From Streptomyces antimycoticus (GTDB lineage Bacteria; Actinomycetota; Actinomycetes; Streptomycetales; Streptomycetaceae): DNA of 64,000 bases. The notes below the pieces were generated by a model. That model was not told the DNA's origin. It made no database searches and saw only the letters and a program-made list of their open reading frames with translations. Below are positions 1 through 9,959 of the stretch, piece by piece. Each line of letters starts with the position of its first letter. The first letter of the stretch is position 1. The translations under genes and the position numbers were made by a program. The DNA is taken from positions 4,712,001-4,776,000 of the forward strand of contig NZ_BJHV01000001.1 of assembly GCF_005405925.1 (NCBI RefSeq), written 5' to 3'.

Positions 1-286
1 ATCAGGGTGTTGTGCGAGGAGCACCCCCGAGCACCCGCGCCCGGCTGTGCCGGATATGCGAGTTTCCGCGTGGCTGCTCGGTGGTGGGGTAGTCGTAGTC
101 CAAGTCCCCGCCGAGCAGGCCGAGCCAGCGGCGCAGGGTCAGCACATCGGGCCGGTCGACATCGGACGGTCCGCCCTCGATGACGGCGACACGGATGTCC
201 GGGTCCTCGGTGAGCCGGGAAGCGATCACCGATCCTGCGGTGCCGCCGCCGATGACGACATAGTCGTATACGACAGGTACGGACAT
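1..286 (-). CDS. Choline oxidase-like GMC oxidoreductase, partial at left edge, frame break
   Basis: N-terminal part of an FAD-dependent GMC oxidoreductase; the rest lies beyond base 1. The first residues carry the Rossmann FAD motif GGGTAGSVIASRL, then an acidic end to strand 2 (VIEGGP) and RHSRARVLGG, which in choline oxidases continues as C-S-S-H-N. Here the frame breaks in a five-C run at 24-28 (plus strand). One added base restores GGCSSHNTL, the GMC signature. ATG at 286 follows GAGGAG at good distance. It lies 206 bp downstream of betB on the same strand, so the likely job is choline to betaine aldehyde/glycine betaine for osmoprotection. Family assignment is firm; the exact substrate is inferred from the neighbour. 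Confidence 0.8.
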
Positions 287-492
287 GTGGGGTTACTCCT
301 CGCGGTCTTACCCAAACGGCTCGCGCCGGTGCGGGACGGGGGCTGCCGCCCCTGGGGGTGGGGGTGTTGCTGGGTGCCTCGGTGTCCACGGGCCGAGCCC
401 CGCCGGTCGCCGTGACCGGGTGCGGCCGGGCCCGGGCCCCGGGGGACGAGTCCGGGCCCGGCCGAGCCCCGGGCGAGCCCGGCGGCGGGGCG
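287..492. other. betB to GMC oxidoreductase intergenic
   Basis: 206 bp of GC-rich spacer with G runs. No promoter or terminator hairpin is clear. Co-transcription of the two genes is likely from shared orientation and pathway. Confidence 0.4.
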
Positions 493-1995
493 TCAGCCGG
501 CGAACCAGCGCACCGGGCTCGGTCGCAGGTTCTCGTAGACGTGCTTGGTCTCGCGGTATTCGTCAAGGCCCGCGGGACCGAGCTCGCGCCCGACCCCGGA
601 CTTGCCGAAACCGCCCCATTCGGCCTGCGGAAGGTAGGGGTGGTAGTCGTTGATCCACACGGTGCCGTGCCGCAGCCGGGCGGCGACGCGGCGCGCCCGC
701 GCGGTGTCGGCGGACCAGACGGCGCCGGCCAGTCCGTACTCCGTGTCATTGGCGAGTGTGACGGCCTCGTCCTCGGTTTGGAAGGACTCGACCGTCAGAA
801 TCGGCCCAAAGGTTTCCTCCCGCACCACCCGCATCTCGCGGTGACACTGGTCGAGCACGGTCGGGAGGTAGAAGTAGCCGGTGGCCGGGCGGACCTCGTT
901 GGGCTCCGGCTGCTTGCCACCGCACCGCAGCAGGGCGCCCTCCTCCAGGGCGGACGCCACATACGCCTCGGTCTTGTCCAGTTGCTGGGCCGAGACCAGC
1001 GGACCGCATTCCACACCGTCCTCGGTGCCACGGCCCAGCTTGATCTTCTCCGCGCGGCGGGCCAGCTCGGCCACGAACCGCTCGCGCACCGACTCCTCGA
1101 TGATCAGCCGGGCACCGGCGGAGCAGACCTGCCCGCTGTGGATGAAGGCGGCGTTCAGGGCCTGGTCGACGGCGGTGTCAAAGCCCTCGGCAGTGGCGCA
1201 GGCATCGGCGAAGACCACATTGGGGTTCTTGCCGCCGAGCTCCAGCGCGACCTTCTTGACCGTCGGGGCGGCGGCCTGGGCGACCTTGGTGCCGCTGAGC
1301 AGCCCGCCGGTGAAGGAGACCAGGTCCACATCGGGGTGCTCGGACAGCCGGGCGCCGACGGGGTCGCCCGTGCCGGTGACCAGGTTGGCCACCCCGGCCG
1401 GCAGCCCGGCCTCGGCCAGCAGCCGCACCAGATGGACGGTGGACAGCGGGGTCACCTCGCTGGGCTTGATCACAAAGGTGTTCCCGGCGGCCAGCGCCGG
1501 GGCGATCTTCCAGCTCGCCTGGAGCAGCGGATAATTCCAGGGGGTGATCATCGCGCAGACGCCGACCGGCTCATGGACCACGACGCTGTGCACATCGGGG
1601 GTCCCGGCGTCGATGACCCGCCCGGCGGACTCGCCCGCGGCCAGGTCGGCGAAGTAGCGGAAGGCATTGGTCACGTCATCGACGTCGACCCGCCCCTCCT
1701 CCAGGGTCTTGCCGGTGTCACGGCTCTCGATGAGCGCGATCGTCTCGCGGTCGCGCTGCAGCAGCTCGGCGACGCGGCGCAGCAGCGCCGCCCGCTCGGC
1801 CACCGGCGTCCCGGGCCAGGGGCCCTGGTCGAAGGCGCGACGCGCGGCCGCGACCGCCGCGTCGGTGTCCTCGACACCACCCTCCGCGACGACGGCGAGG
1901 GTCTTGGCGTCCGCGGGGTCGAGAACCTCCCGCTGCGCCCCGGACGCGGCTGCCTGCCACGTCCCGTCCACATGAATGGTCTCGACTGCCGCCAC
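493..1995 (-). CDS. betB: Betaine aldehyde dehydrogenase
   Basis: About 500 aa, NAD(P)-dependent aldehyde dehydrogenase oxidising betaine aldehyde to glycine betaine. Visible: the cofactor/active-site stretch ITPWNYPLLQASWKIAP, the catalytic Glu in ALELGGKN, the catalytic Cys in HSGQVCSAG, and the EETFGPI motif. The C-terminal run NDYHPYLPQAEWGG followed by GRELGPAGLDEYRE is typical of betaine aldehyde dehydrogenases. The open frame extends upstream to 2112, but the GTG at 1995 is preceded by GGAAGG about 10 nt away and gives the family's usual N-terminus, so I use it. It precedes the choline oxidase-like gene, forming a choline-to-betaine unit. Confidence 0.92.
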   Translation of the reverse strand: MAAVETIHVDGTWQAAASGAQREVLDPADAKTLAVVAEGGVEDTDAAVAAARRAFDQGPWPGTPVAERAALLRRVAELLQRDRETIALIESRDTGKTLEEGRVDVDDVTNAFRYFADLAAGESAGRVIDAGTPDVHSVVVHEPVGVCAMITPWNYPLLQASWKIAPALAAGNTFVIKPSEVTPLSTVHLVRLLAEAGLPAGVANLVTGTGDPVGARLSEHPDVDLVSFTGGLLSGTKVAQAAAPTVKKVALELGGKNPNVVFADACATAEGFDTAVDQALNAAFIHSGQVCSAGARLIIEESVRERFVAELARRAEKIKLGRGTEDGVECGPLVSAQQLDKTEAYVASALEEGALLRCGGKQPEPNEVRPATGYFYLPTVLDQCHREMRVVREETFGPILTVESFQTEDEAVTLANDTEYGLAGAVWSADTARARRVAARLRHGTVWINDYHPYLPQAEWGGFGKSGVGRELGPAGLDEYRETKHVYENLRPSPVRWFAG

Positions 1996-2218
1996 GTGAA
2001 TTCTGCCTTCCGGTTCTGCGTGCTTTACCGCTGGTCCAAGCCAGCAACATGGACCCCTAACCGGAAGGCGGGAACCTATGCGCGATTCGCAAGAGAAAGT
2101 GGGCCGGCTCACGTGATCCGAAGGGGGAGACGGCCCCCCGGGTCATGATCGGCCGATCTGTCAAGAGCTGACGCACCTGGTCGGTCGGTGTCAGAAAGCG
2201 ATGCGTAGGCGGCCCGTG
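1996..2218. other. Upstream region of betB
   Basis: 222 bp between the frame-broken gene ending at 2219 and betB. It should hold the betB promoter; I see no confident -10/-35 or operator. Confidence 0.3.
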
Positions 2219-3048
2219 TCAGGAAGCCGTGCAGTAGCCGGTCGGGCAGAAGGTGTCCACCGCCGCCTGGTGGACCTCCCGCGCTTCCGCCCCGTCCCCG
2301 GAGGGGCCGATCACCAGCACCGCGTACATCGTGCCGTTGGGGGCGGCGAAGCGGCGGTCGAGTATCCGGCGGTGGCCGTCGCTCTTGGACTGGTACGTGT
2401 ACTCCAGCTGTGCCGGGCCCAGGGCGTCCGAACCCAGCCGGGTGAGGGCGATCTGCTCGTAGTCGCGGTGGGTGGAGGCGATCCGCTCGGCCTCCTGGGC
2501 GGACTCGTACGGCGTCGACTCGGGGCCGTGCAGCTCGAAGACCTGGATCACGGTGCTGTCGTCGGGCGAGGTGTAGTAGACGCTGGGGCCCTCGGTCGTC
2601 CGCTCCCAGCCGTCCGGGACCGCGAGGTGGTATCCGGCGGGGTCGGCCTGGGTGCTGTAGCCCGCGGGCGGGGCGGCGCCGGTCAGGGAGGGGAGGACGG
2701 GGTGCCGAAGGGCGTCGCGGACGGGGACGCCCCGGTCGGGAGGTCCGTGGGGAGATCGCTCGGGAGATCGGTGGGCCCACCGGTCTCGGGGCCGGGCGAG
2801 GGATAGAGATCGCTCGGCTGGGAGGCCTCCGCGCTCGGCGTGGCCGTGGGGCTCTCTTGGTCCCAGGGCAGCGGGCCCGCCTGATGGCGGGAGGTGCCGT
2901 CGCCGCCGAAGGCCACCCAGCCGGAGAACGCGATCCCCACGGCCAGGAAGATCGCCACCGCCACCGCCCGCAGTGCCCGCCGGGCGTCCTGCCCAGGCGC
3001 TCCCGGCCCTCCTGGCGCGCCCGGCACTCCCCCGTCATGCATGCTCAT
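2219..3048 (-). CDS. Membrane-anchored protein with kinase-type extracytoplasmic domain, frame break
   Basis: Reconstructed length about 276 aa. The N-terminal frame (from ATG 3048, preceded by a GGGGG-A box) has a single transmembrane segment (AVAVAIFLAVGIAFSGWVAF) and a Pro/Ser/Thr-rich linker. The C-terminal frame, open from the linker to 2219, carries a compact domain with IQVFELHGPESTPYESAQEAE, LEYTYQ, HRRILDRRF, YAVLVIGPS and a closing FCPTGYC. The frames join if one base is added in the short G runs at 2686-2693. It is a paralogue of the next gene (3262-4055) and distantly resembles the sensor halves of the Ser/Thr kinases later in the window. Function unknown; perhaps a kinase-free ligand-binding or stress-sensing protein. 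Confidence 0.7.
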
Positions 3049-3261
3049 CTATCCCCCGATAGTGGAACTCTGCTCCCATAAGCCGACAAGCCGCGCCAGC
3101 CGACATCGGTGTACCCGGTTCGAGGGTCTCCCCACCCTCGGCCACCCCACCGATACGGATATGTCGCCTTAGGTGCGCCGCCCTGTGCCTGGCGCCGGCT
3201 GCCGCCGATCCGTGCCCGGCGCTGCCTGCCGCCGAATGCGCCCGCCCCCGCCTGCCCCCGG
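3049..3261. other. Spacer between paralogous membrane-protein genes
   Basis: 213 bp containing the upstream region of the 2219-3048 gene. No gene seen. Confidence 0.4.
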
Positions 3262-4055
3262 TCAGGTGGCAGGGCAGTAGGCGGTGGGGCAGAAGGACGC
3301 CAGCACGATGCGCTGCCGCTCCCGCTGCTGCGGCCAGTCGTCGGCCGGGCCTGCGACCAGCACCGCGTACTGCACCTGGTCCGGGCCGGTGAAGGCGCGG
3401 TCGAGTATGCGGCGCGGGCCGTACTTGGCGCTGCGGTAGCCGTACTCCAGCTCCGCGTCCGCGTCGTCGCCGGGGCCGAGCCGCTTCAGCTCGTACCGCT
3501 GGTAGCCGGGGTTCTTCTTGAGCCCCGCCTCCGCCTGGCGCAGCGCCTCGTACGGGGTGACGTCGGGCTCGGTCAGCGCGAAGACCTGGATCAGACTGCT
3601 CGCGTCGGACGACTCGTAGAACACCCCGGTATCGCGCTTGACCCGCTGCCAGCCCCTGGGCACATCCAGCCGGAACCCCTCCGCGTCGGTGGTGCGCACA
3701 TAGCCCGCCGGCGGCGCCTGCGTGCTGTCCGCGGACACCGACGGCGGCGCCGAGGTCGTCTCCGAGAACGGCCCCGACGGCACCGCCGAGGGCTGCTCGG
3801 CCGACGGTGACCAGGACGAGGCCGACGGCGAACCGCCGTCCGCCCGGGGCTTGTCATCCCCGCCGCCCGACACCAACTTCCAGGCGCCCACGCCGATCCC
3901 GCCGACCAGGACCACCGCGAGCACCGCCAGAAGCACCGTGCCCAGATGCGGATTGGGTGGTCGTCGGCCCGGGGCGGGCGGCTCCGCGCCCTCCCCCACC
4001 CACCGCTGGGCCTCCTCGTCCCATCGACGGCCCCCTCGCCGCCCGGTGTGCTCAT
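3262..4055 (-). CDS. Membrane-anchored protein with kinase-type extracytoplasmic domain, frame break near start
   Basis: About 264 aa if repaired. Order: short cytoplasmic N-terminus, one membrane helix (VLLAVLAVVLVGGIGVGAW), Ser/Pro-rich linker, then a domain with PAGYVRTTDAEGFRLDVPRGW, SLIQVFALTEPDVTPYEAL, AELEYGYRS, GPRRILDRAF and SFCPTAYCP. The uninterrupted frame starts only at GTG 3999. Codons just upstream in that frame read RRWDEEAQRWVGEG, which looks like real protein, and an ATG at 4055 in another frame reads MSTPGGEG. One added G in the five-base run at 4031-4035 joins the two. The ATG follows the stop of the upstream small gene by 2 nt, so the three genes from 6358 to 3262 form an operon. 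Function unknown. Confidence 0.75.
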
Positions 4056-4056
4056 C

Positions 4057-4521
4057 TCAGCCGCCCAGGAGCGCGCCGACCGCCTGTCCGACGGCGACGC
4101 CGGAGGCGAGCATGCCGACGCTGGCGCTCGCGTCCTGCAACGTCACCCGGATCCTGGCCAGTCGGCCGGCCCCGGCCCGGCCGGTGCGCTGGATCTCGTC
4201 CTGGGTCTGGTCCAGTTCATCGGAGAGCGCGCCGACCTCCGGGCTCGGGACCACCCGTCGCAGATCCTCGGCGAGCTGCCGAACGGCCTCCAGCAGCTCC
4301 TGATAGGCGGGGTCGCAGGGGGCGTCCCCCTGCGATCCGTTCACAATGTGGTTGTGGTCGCCGATGCCGATGGCACTGCCGCTCACCTTGCCGAACCTGA
4401 TGTCCCCGAAGGAGCGCCCGCCGCTGCCCGCCGGGCCCGCGCCGCCACCGCTCGCGCCCGCCGTGTGGTCCGCACCGCCGCCGCTCACGCCGCTGCCGTC
4501 CTCCGTATCACCCATCGCCAT
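4057..4521 (-). CDS. Small protein with GDHN motif and hydrophobic Gly-rich C-terminus
   Basis: 154 aa, no family recognised. Residues 1-35 are Gly/Ser/Ala-rich; then comes a strand-like motif (FGKVSGSAIGIGDHNHIVNG), a polar helical or coiled-coil stretch (YQELLEAVRQLAEDLRRVV onward), and a hydrophobic glycine-spaced tail (VGMLASGVAVGQAVGALLGG). ATG at 4521 has GGGAGG 5 nt upstream and overlaps the end of the preceding gene by 14 nt, implying translational coupling. The motif is repeated in that gene's C-terminus (FGFGDHNTISN), so the two proteins may interact through it. An effector role for the tail is speculation. Confidence 0.7.
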   Translation of the reverse strand: MAMGDTEDGSGVSGGGADHTAGASGGGAGPAGSGGRSFGDIRFGKVSGSAIGIGDHNHIVNGSQGDAPCDPAYQELLEAVRQLAEDLRRVVPSPEVGALSDELDQTQDEIQRTGRAGAGRLARIRVTLQDASASVGMLASGVAVGQAVGALLGG

Positions 4522-6358
4522 GGCCGCCTCCCGCTCCATTGGTTCCGGTGGTGTTGCTGATGGTGTTGTGGTCACCGAAGCCGAAGGCGCTGTTCGCCGC
4601 GGACTCGATGAAGACCCCGCCGCCGCTCACATTGATGACCTTCTGCTCGAACTCGCCGGTCTCCCAGCCGGCTTCGTCGAGCGCCCTTCGCACGCCATTG
4701 GCCACCCGGTCCTCGACGCTCTTCAGATAGCGGCTGACGTCCATTTCCTGGAAGAGCGATGCGCCGGCGTCACTGCCCAGCTCCCGCACCGAGATCCAGG
4801 GCCCGTCGGGGATGGCCGCCTCATAACCCCCCGCGTACATCCGCCAGACGAAGGCGGCCGAGCGGAAGGCGTGGATGACCGCCCGGCCCGCCGCCGTGGG
4901 CGTCCGCCCGAGCGCCCAGACCGCCTTGCCCGGCAGTCCACCGCGGCGATGCGAGTCGGAGAGCCGGTCGACGGCCCGGAAGTCCGGGCGGATCGGGCGC
5001 AGCACATGCGGCGCGAACTCCAGCATCAGCATGCCGCCCTGCGTATGCACCCGCACGAAGACGGTGGTGACCACCTCTTCCCGCCATGCGCCGACGCGGA
5101 TGCGCAGAAAGTGCCGGCGGATCTCTCCGCCCTCCTCGACGGCCTCCGCCCGCTCCCGCGCGAAGTCCGCCTCGCCGTACGGCACGAAGGAGCGGCTCCG
5201 CAATCCGGTGACCTTGAGGAAGACGCATTCGTCGAGCTCCAGGCCGCGCAACCGGTCGCGGCTCGCGGCGGCGGGCCGGACGGCGCCCTGGACGGAGGCG
5301 GTGCCCTGGACGGAGATGGTGCCCTGGACGGAGGTGGGGCCCTGGACGGAGGTGGGGCCCTGGGTCGATGAGGTGCGCAACTTCTCGACCAGCGGGCGGA
5401 TTCGCTCCAGGATCACGCGGTTGTCCAGCGGCGCCGGGTCGCCGCCCTCGCGCGGCCGCAGCTCGACGGCGAGGGTCCAGGTGTCATGGGCGATGCCCGC
5501 GCCGAGGAAGGGGTGCCGGTCGTGGTAGAGGATCACCGGTGAGTGCTGCTCGCGGCGGATCAGGGCCCGCACCCGCTGGAAGCGCCCGCCCTCGAACCGC
5601 TCCGCCGGGTCCGCGGCGAGGTCGGCGAAGGTCTCCGGCTCCAGGTCGGTGGCCAGCACCCGGGCCACATGCTCACGGTGCAGGGCGACCGCGGTGGCCA
5701 TCACGGCCGGGATCACCAGCGCGAACCAGGCGGCGGTGGTGTCCGACCCGGCCGCCAGGTCCGGTGCGAAGTCCTGCAGCCCGCTCGTACCGGGCTCGCC
5801 CGTGAACGCCTGTGTCACGGCGGAGACCGCATAGGACAGCAGGATCAGACAGCCGAGCACCCGCAGCACCGCGGCCGCCCGCCGCCGGGTGACGGTGACC
5901 CCGTCGGCCCCGGGATAGTCGGCGCGGAAGGGGCCCATGGCGCCGCCCCTGGCCCAGGCCGCCAGCAGAAGCAGCGCGCAGGACAGCAGGAACAGATAGA
6001 AGAAGCCCTGCGCCAGCAGAAAGTCCAGCACCCATAAGGACACCAGCAGCGCGGTCCAGCATGCCTCCAGACGGCGGGCGCGCAGCGCGTGCGCGAGCAC
6101 CCGGGCCGCGTCGATGCCCAGCGAGGGTGCCACGGCCCGCTCCTCGTGGACATACAGCTCGTCCAGGACCGCGTCCCGGAAGTCGTCGTCCAGATAGGCG
6201 CCCGCGCACAGCAGCCGGGTCGCCTCGCTGGTGGCATAGGGGGACGCATCGTCGGCGGCAGGAGGAGGAGAGGGGACGACCGGTGAAGAGTCCGGCCGCG
6301 GCCGCGGCAGATGAGCGGAGTGATCGCCCAAAGAATGATCATCGCGCCTGTTGGCCAT
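4508..6358 (-). CDS. Large membrane protein ending in a GDHN motif
   Basis: 616 aa from ATG 6358, chosen because a G-rich ribosome site sits just upstream; an in-frame start at 6391 is less likely. A Pro/Ser-rich N-terminus is followed by a helical region, two adjacent membrane helices (around LLVSLWVLDFLLAQGFFYLF and LLSCALLLLAAW), a third (VLRVLGCLILLSYAV) and a fourth (WFALVIPAVMATAVAL). A large soluble domain follows, interrupted by a short tandem repeat. The extreme C-terminus has an amphipathic helix and then VINVSGGGVFIESAANSAFG with FGDHNTI. No enzymatic motif recognised. First gene of a three-gene operon with the small GDHN protein and the 3262-4055 gene. Confidence 0.75.
   Translation of the reverse strand: MANRRDDHSLGDHSAHLPRPRPDSSPVVPSPPPAADDASPYATSEATRLLCAGAYLDDDFRDAVLDELYVHEERAVAPSLGIDAARVLAHALRARRLEACWTALLVSLWVLDFLLAQGFFYLFLLSCALLLLAAWARGGAMGPFRADYPGADGVTVTRRRAAAVLRVLGCLILLSYAVSAVTQAFTGEPGTSGLQDFAPDLAAGSDTTAAWFALVIPAVMATAVALHREHVARVLATDLEPETFADLAADPAERFEGGRFQRVRALIRREQHSPVILYHDRHPFLGAGIAHDTWTLAVELRPREGGDPAPLDNRVILERIRPLVEKLRTSSTQGPTSVQGPTSVQGTISVQGTASVQGAVRPAAASRDRLRGLELDECVFLKVTGLRSRSFVPYGEADFARERAEAVEEGGEIRRHFLRIRVGAWREEVVTTVFVRVHTQGGMLMLEFAPHVLRPIRPDFRAVDRLSDSHRRGGLPGKAVWALGRTPTAAGRAVIHAFRSAAFVWRMYAGGYEAAIPDGPWISVRELGSDAGASLFQEMDVSRYLKSVEDRVANGVRRALDEAGWETGEFEQKVINVSGGGVFIESAANSAFGFGDHNTISNTTGTNGAGGGHGDG
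5285..5356 (-). repeat. 18-bp tandem repeat inside the membrane-protein gene
   Basis: Four full copies of an 18-bp unit beginning GCCCTGGACGGAG (plus strand) and a partial fifth. It encodes six-residue units of the form Q-G-x-x-S-V in the soluble domain. Being a multiple of three, it can vary in copy number without breaking the frame. Confidence 0.9.
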
Positions 6359-6426
6359 GTTTCCCCCCGAGGCCGTAGCAACTACCTCCACGCTAGGGGA
6401 AGATGGCCCGCAATTACAGCGAATAG

Positions 6427-6472
6427 CCGAAGGGTCACACTCCGGAGTGAAAACCGGAGTGTGACCCTTCGG
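6427..6472 (-). terminator. Terminator of mdh
   Basis: Perfect 19-bp stem (6427-6445 with 6454-6472) around an 8-nt loop, 22 bp after the mdh stop codon. Confidence 0.9.
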
Positions 6473-6493
6473 AAACGGCCTCGGTGGGGCGCG

Positions 6494-7540
<1,047 letters not shown>

Positions 7541-7623
7541 TCAGGCTATCCGACGGCACCTGGCCCAGGTTCTCTCGGGCCACTGTGTAACCGCTCACCG
7601 CGCGTTCAGACCTCGCGCACTTT

Positions 7624-7662
7624 GGCGGCCGCCTGCCAGGAGGGGGAGTGCAGGCGGCCGCC
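7624..7662 (-). terminator. Hairpin between DUF2690 gene and mdh
   Basis: Perfect 13-bp stem (7624-7636 with 7650-7662). On the minus strand it follows the DUF2690 gene and precedes the mdh promoter region. Confidence 0.75.
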
Positions 7663-7763
7663 CAGTGCCGCACCCGTGGGGGCTCGGACACCGCCTGCCC
7701 CGATTCCCCCGGCTCATTCCCCCTGTTTGCGAATTCCCCCGGACGGACTTCCCCCGCCCGCGC

Positions 7764-8087
7764 TCACCCCTGGGCGCCGGAGGCCGTGCAGCCGCGCGTA
7801 CCGCCCGTGAGAGTGGCGCACGCGGTGGTCCGTGCGGTGGCGTCCACCGAGATCATCTCGGTGTAGGCGTCGCCGTCGGCGCCGGCCCTGCTGTTCTGGG
7901 CGCGGGCCGCACCGCCCCTCGCACCCGGCGCCTTGATCTGGATCACATCGCCCGGGGCCGCCCGGGTGATACGGGCCCAGGCCGCCCGGCAGGTCTTGCT
8001 GTAGCGGACCTCGACATACGCGGTGCCGACGATGACGTCCGCGGTGGTCGTCGCGGCGGTGCCGCACAGGTCCCTCCAACGAGGCAT
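7764..8087 (-). CDS. Short DUF2690-like protein
   Basis: 107 aa. The core YVEVRYSKTCRAAWARITRA matches the DUF2690 pattern of VELRYS-x-x-CRAAWAR, and a late CATLTGGTRGCT provides the other conserved cysteines. DUF2690 proteins usually start with a further Cys-rich segment, mostly missing here, and there is no clear signal peptide. The gene may therefore be N-terminally shortened, although ATG 8087 has a good GGGGGAGG site. Function of the family unknown. Confidence 0.65.
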   Translation of the reverse strand: MPRWRDLCGTAATTTADVIVGTAYVEVRYSKTCRAAWARITRAAPGDVIQIKAPGARGGAARAQNSRAGADGDAYTEMISVDATARTTACATLTGGTRGCTASGAQG

Positions 8088-8369
8088 TGCCTCCCCCTGT
8101 CCCCCCGCACGTGCCTGTCAATCCCCCGCGCTAAGGCCCCTGTTGGCGCCCCCGGGCCCCGAACTGACTACCCAAAGGGACGCCTTGCCCCAGGATGTCA
8201 GCTTCTCGGGTGGGGGCGCATCGGAGCATTTCGTGCACCGGTGTGTACTCCGCCACGCCCCGCTCGTCGTTGCACGGCCGAGATCTCGTGCTGGAACGGT
8301 CACTTCCGCGCCACAGGGTTCTGACGGTCATTGCTCCGGCACAGTCCACGCACAACCCTGATTACCAGG

Positions 8370-8401
8370 TGGTCCGTCCTTCTTCGGGGGAGAGGGCGGA
8401 C
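8370..8401. repeat. Imperfect hairpin, copy 1
   Basis: Arms 8370-8379 and 8392-8401 pair with one mismatch. The loop ends in GGGGGAGA like its neighbour at 8436-8473, suggesting a duplicated terminator. Confidence 0.6.
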
Positions 8402-8435
8402 CGCCGCCGGACCGTTCGGATCCGGCCACAACGAC

Positions 8436-8473
8436 GGCGGCCCGTCCTTCCACGGGGGAGAGGACGGGCCGCC
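8436..8473 (-). terminator. Terminator of the folD/DUF3017 unit
   Basis: Perfect 13-bp stem (8436-8448 with 8461-8473), 12-nt loop, 16 bp after the DUF3017 stop codon. Confidence 0.88.
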
Positions 8474-8488
8474 GGTTCACGCCATCGG

Positions 8489-8959
8489 CTAGCGCACCGT
8501 GAAATGCACCACGTCATCCAGGAACGGGATCGATACCCACGGATCCGGCTGGGCCATCAGGGACAGCAGCACGATCGCCGCGCCCAGCAGCCCGTAGGTC
8601 AGCATGTCGGTGAAGCGCGACCGCACCGCGAGCATCCCCACCTCGGGCAGCGCCCACCGTATGAAGGCGCCCGCCAGCAGGGCCAGCCCGATCACCACCG
8701 TGCCGGCCCGGAACGCGTCCAGGGCGACGATCAGCAGCCCCAGGCCCACACCGCCCATCACCGCGAGCAGCGGCCACTGCCGGGCGGGCGCCGGAGCGGC
8801 ACCGGGCGCGGCCCGGCCGCCGCCCTCCGGACGCGCGGTGTCCCGGGTGATCAGCGGGAAGCGGCGCGACTTACGGATGAGCCGGGCGGGGCCAGAAGGC
8901 TGCGCCGGCGGCGTCTGCCGCTGCTCCCCGGCCGCCGGCTCGCTCGCCTCAGCCGTCAT
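8489..8959 (-). CDS. DUF3017 membrane protein
   Basis: 156 aa. A polar Ala/Pro-rich N-terminus is followed by three membrane segments ([54 protein letters not shown]). DUF3017 proteins are regularly found directly after folD in streptomycetes, as here. ATG 8959 overlaps the folD stop by 11 nt. Function unknown; integral membrane location is clear. Confidence 0.85.
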   Translation of the reverse strand: MTAEASEPAAGEQRQTPPAQPSGPARLIRKSRRFPLITRDTARPEGGGRAAPGAAPAPARQWPLLAVMGGVGLGLLIVALDAFRAGTVVIGLALLAGAFIRWALPEVGMLAVRSRFTDMLTYGLLGAAIVLLSLMAQPDPWVSIPFLDDVVHFTVR

Positions 8960-9836
8960 GGCCGGCACCGGCGTCGGCGTCCGCCTTCGCGTTCCGCTCC
9001 GCGGCCTCCACCACGTTGACCAGCAGCTGGGCGCGGGTCATCGGGCCGACGCCGCCCGGGTTCGGCGAGATCCAGCCCGCGACCTCGGCCACACCGGGGT
9101 GCACATCGCCGGCGATCTTGCCGTGCTCGTCCCGGCTGACGCCCACGTCGAGCACCGCGGCGCCCGGCTTCACGTCATCCGGCCCGATCAGATGCCGCAC
9201 CCCGGCGGCCGCCACGATGATGTCGGCCTGGCGCAGGATCCCGGGCAGGTCGCGGGTGCCGGTGTGGCAGAGGGTGACCGTGGCGTTCTCGGAGCGGCGG
9301 GTCAGCAGCAGCCCGATCGACCGGCCGACGGTGATGCCCCGGCCGACGACCACCACATGCGCGCCGTTGATCTCCACACCGTGGTGGCGCAGCAGCTGGA
9401 TGACGCCCTGGGGCGTGCAAGGCAGCGGGCCGCTCTCGTTGAGCACCAGCCGGCCGAGGTTCATCGGGTGCAGTCCGTCGGCGTCCTTGGCCGGGTCGAT
9501 CAGTTCCAGCACCCGGTTGGTGTCGATGCCCTTGGGGAGCGGCAGCTGGACGATGTAGCCCGTGCAGGCCGGGTCCTCGTTGAGCTCCCGCACCGCCGCC
9601 TCGATCTCCTCCTGGGTGGCGGTCTCGGGCAGGTCGCGCCGGAGGGAGTCGATGCCGATCTCGGCGCAGTCGCGGTGCTTGCCCGCGACGTACCACTTGC
9701 TGCCGGGGTCCTCGCCCACCAGCACCGTGCCGAGGCCGGGATGGATGCCCTTGGCCTTGAGCGCCTCCACGCGGCTGACGAGATCGGACTTGATCGCGGC
9801 TGCGGTTGCCTTGCCATCGAGAATCTGGGCGGTCAT
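8949..9836 (-). CDS. folD: Bifunctional methylene-THF dehydrogenase/cyclohydrolase
   Basis: 295 aa. Interconverts 5,10-methylene-THF, methenyl-THF and 10-formyl-THF, providing the formyl donor for PurN and PurH encoded just upstream. Starts [19 protein letters not shown]. Visible: [20 protein letters not shown] with the catalytic Lys, [30 protein letters not shown], the NADP fold [17 protein letters not shown], and the closing [17 protein letters not shown]. An upstream in-frame start at 9959 would add about 40 unlikely residues. Overlaps the DUF3017 gene. Confidence 0.96.
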   Translation of the reverse strand: MTAQILDGKATAAAIKSDLVSRVEALKAKGIHPGLGTVLVGEDPGSKWYVAGKHRDCAEIGIDSLRRDLPETATQEEIEAAVRELNEDPACTGYIVQLPLPKGIDTNRVLELIDPAKDADGLHPMNLGRLVLNESGPLPCTPQGVIQLLRHHGVEINGAHVVVVGRGITVGRSIGLLLTRRSENATVTLCHTGTRDLPGILRQADIIVAAAGVRHLIGPDDVKPGAAVLDVGVSRDEHGKIAGDVHPGVAEVAGWISPNPGGVGPMTRAQLLVNVVEAAERNAKADADAGAGHDG

Positions 9837-9959
9837 GGCTTCATCCTCCCGGATGCGGGGACGTCGGATCCAATCAGGGGCCGGTCGGTGCCGGACCGGC
9901 GAAGGCCGCACCCCGTGGTCCGGTCGGGGTGCGGCCTCCTGTGCTCGCTCGGCGGTCAC

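Larger units (their letters stand above)
8088..8488. other. Intergenic with two related hairpins
   Basis: About 400 bp with no convincing gene. It holds the upstream region of the DUF2690 gene and two similar inverted repeats at 8370-8401 and 8436-8473. Confidence 0.6.

Noticed and set aside
358-2148. Long plus-strand open frame antisense to betB
   Set aside because: Codon-bias shadow; betB motifs on the opposite strand are unambiguous.
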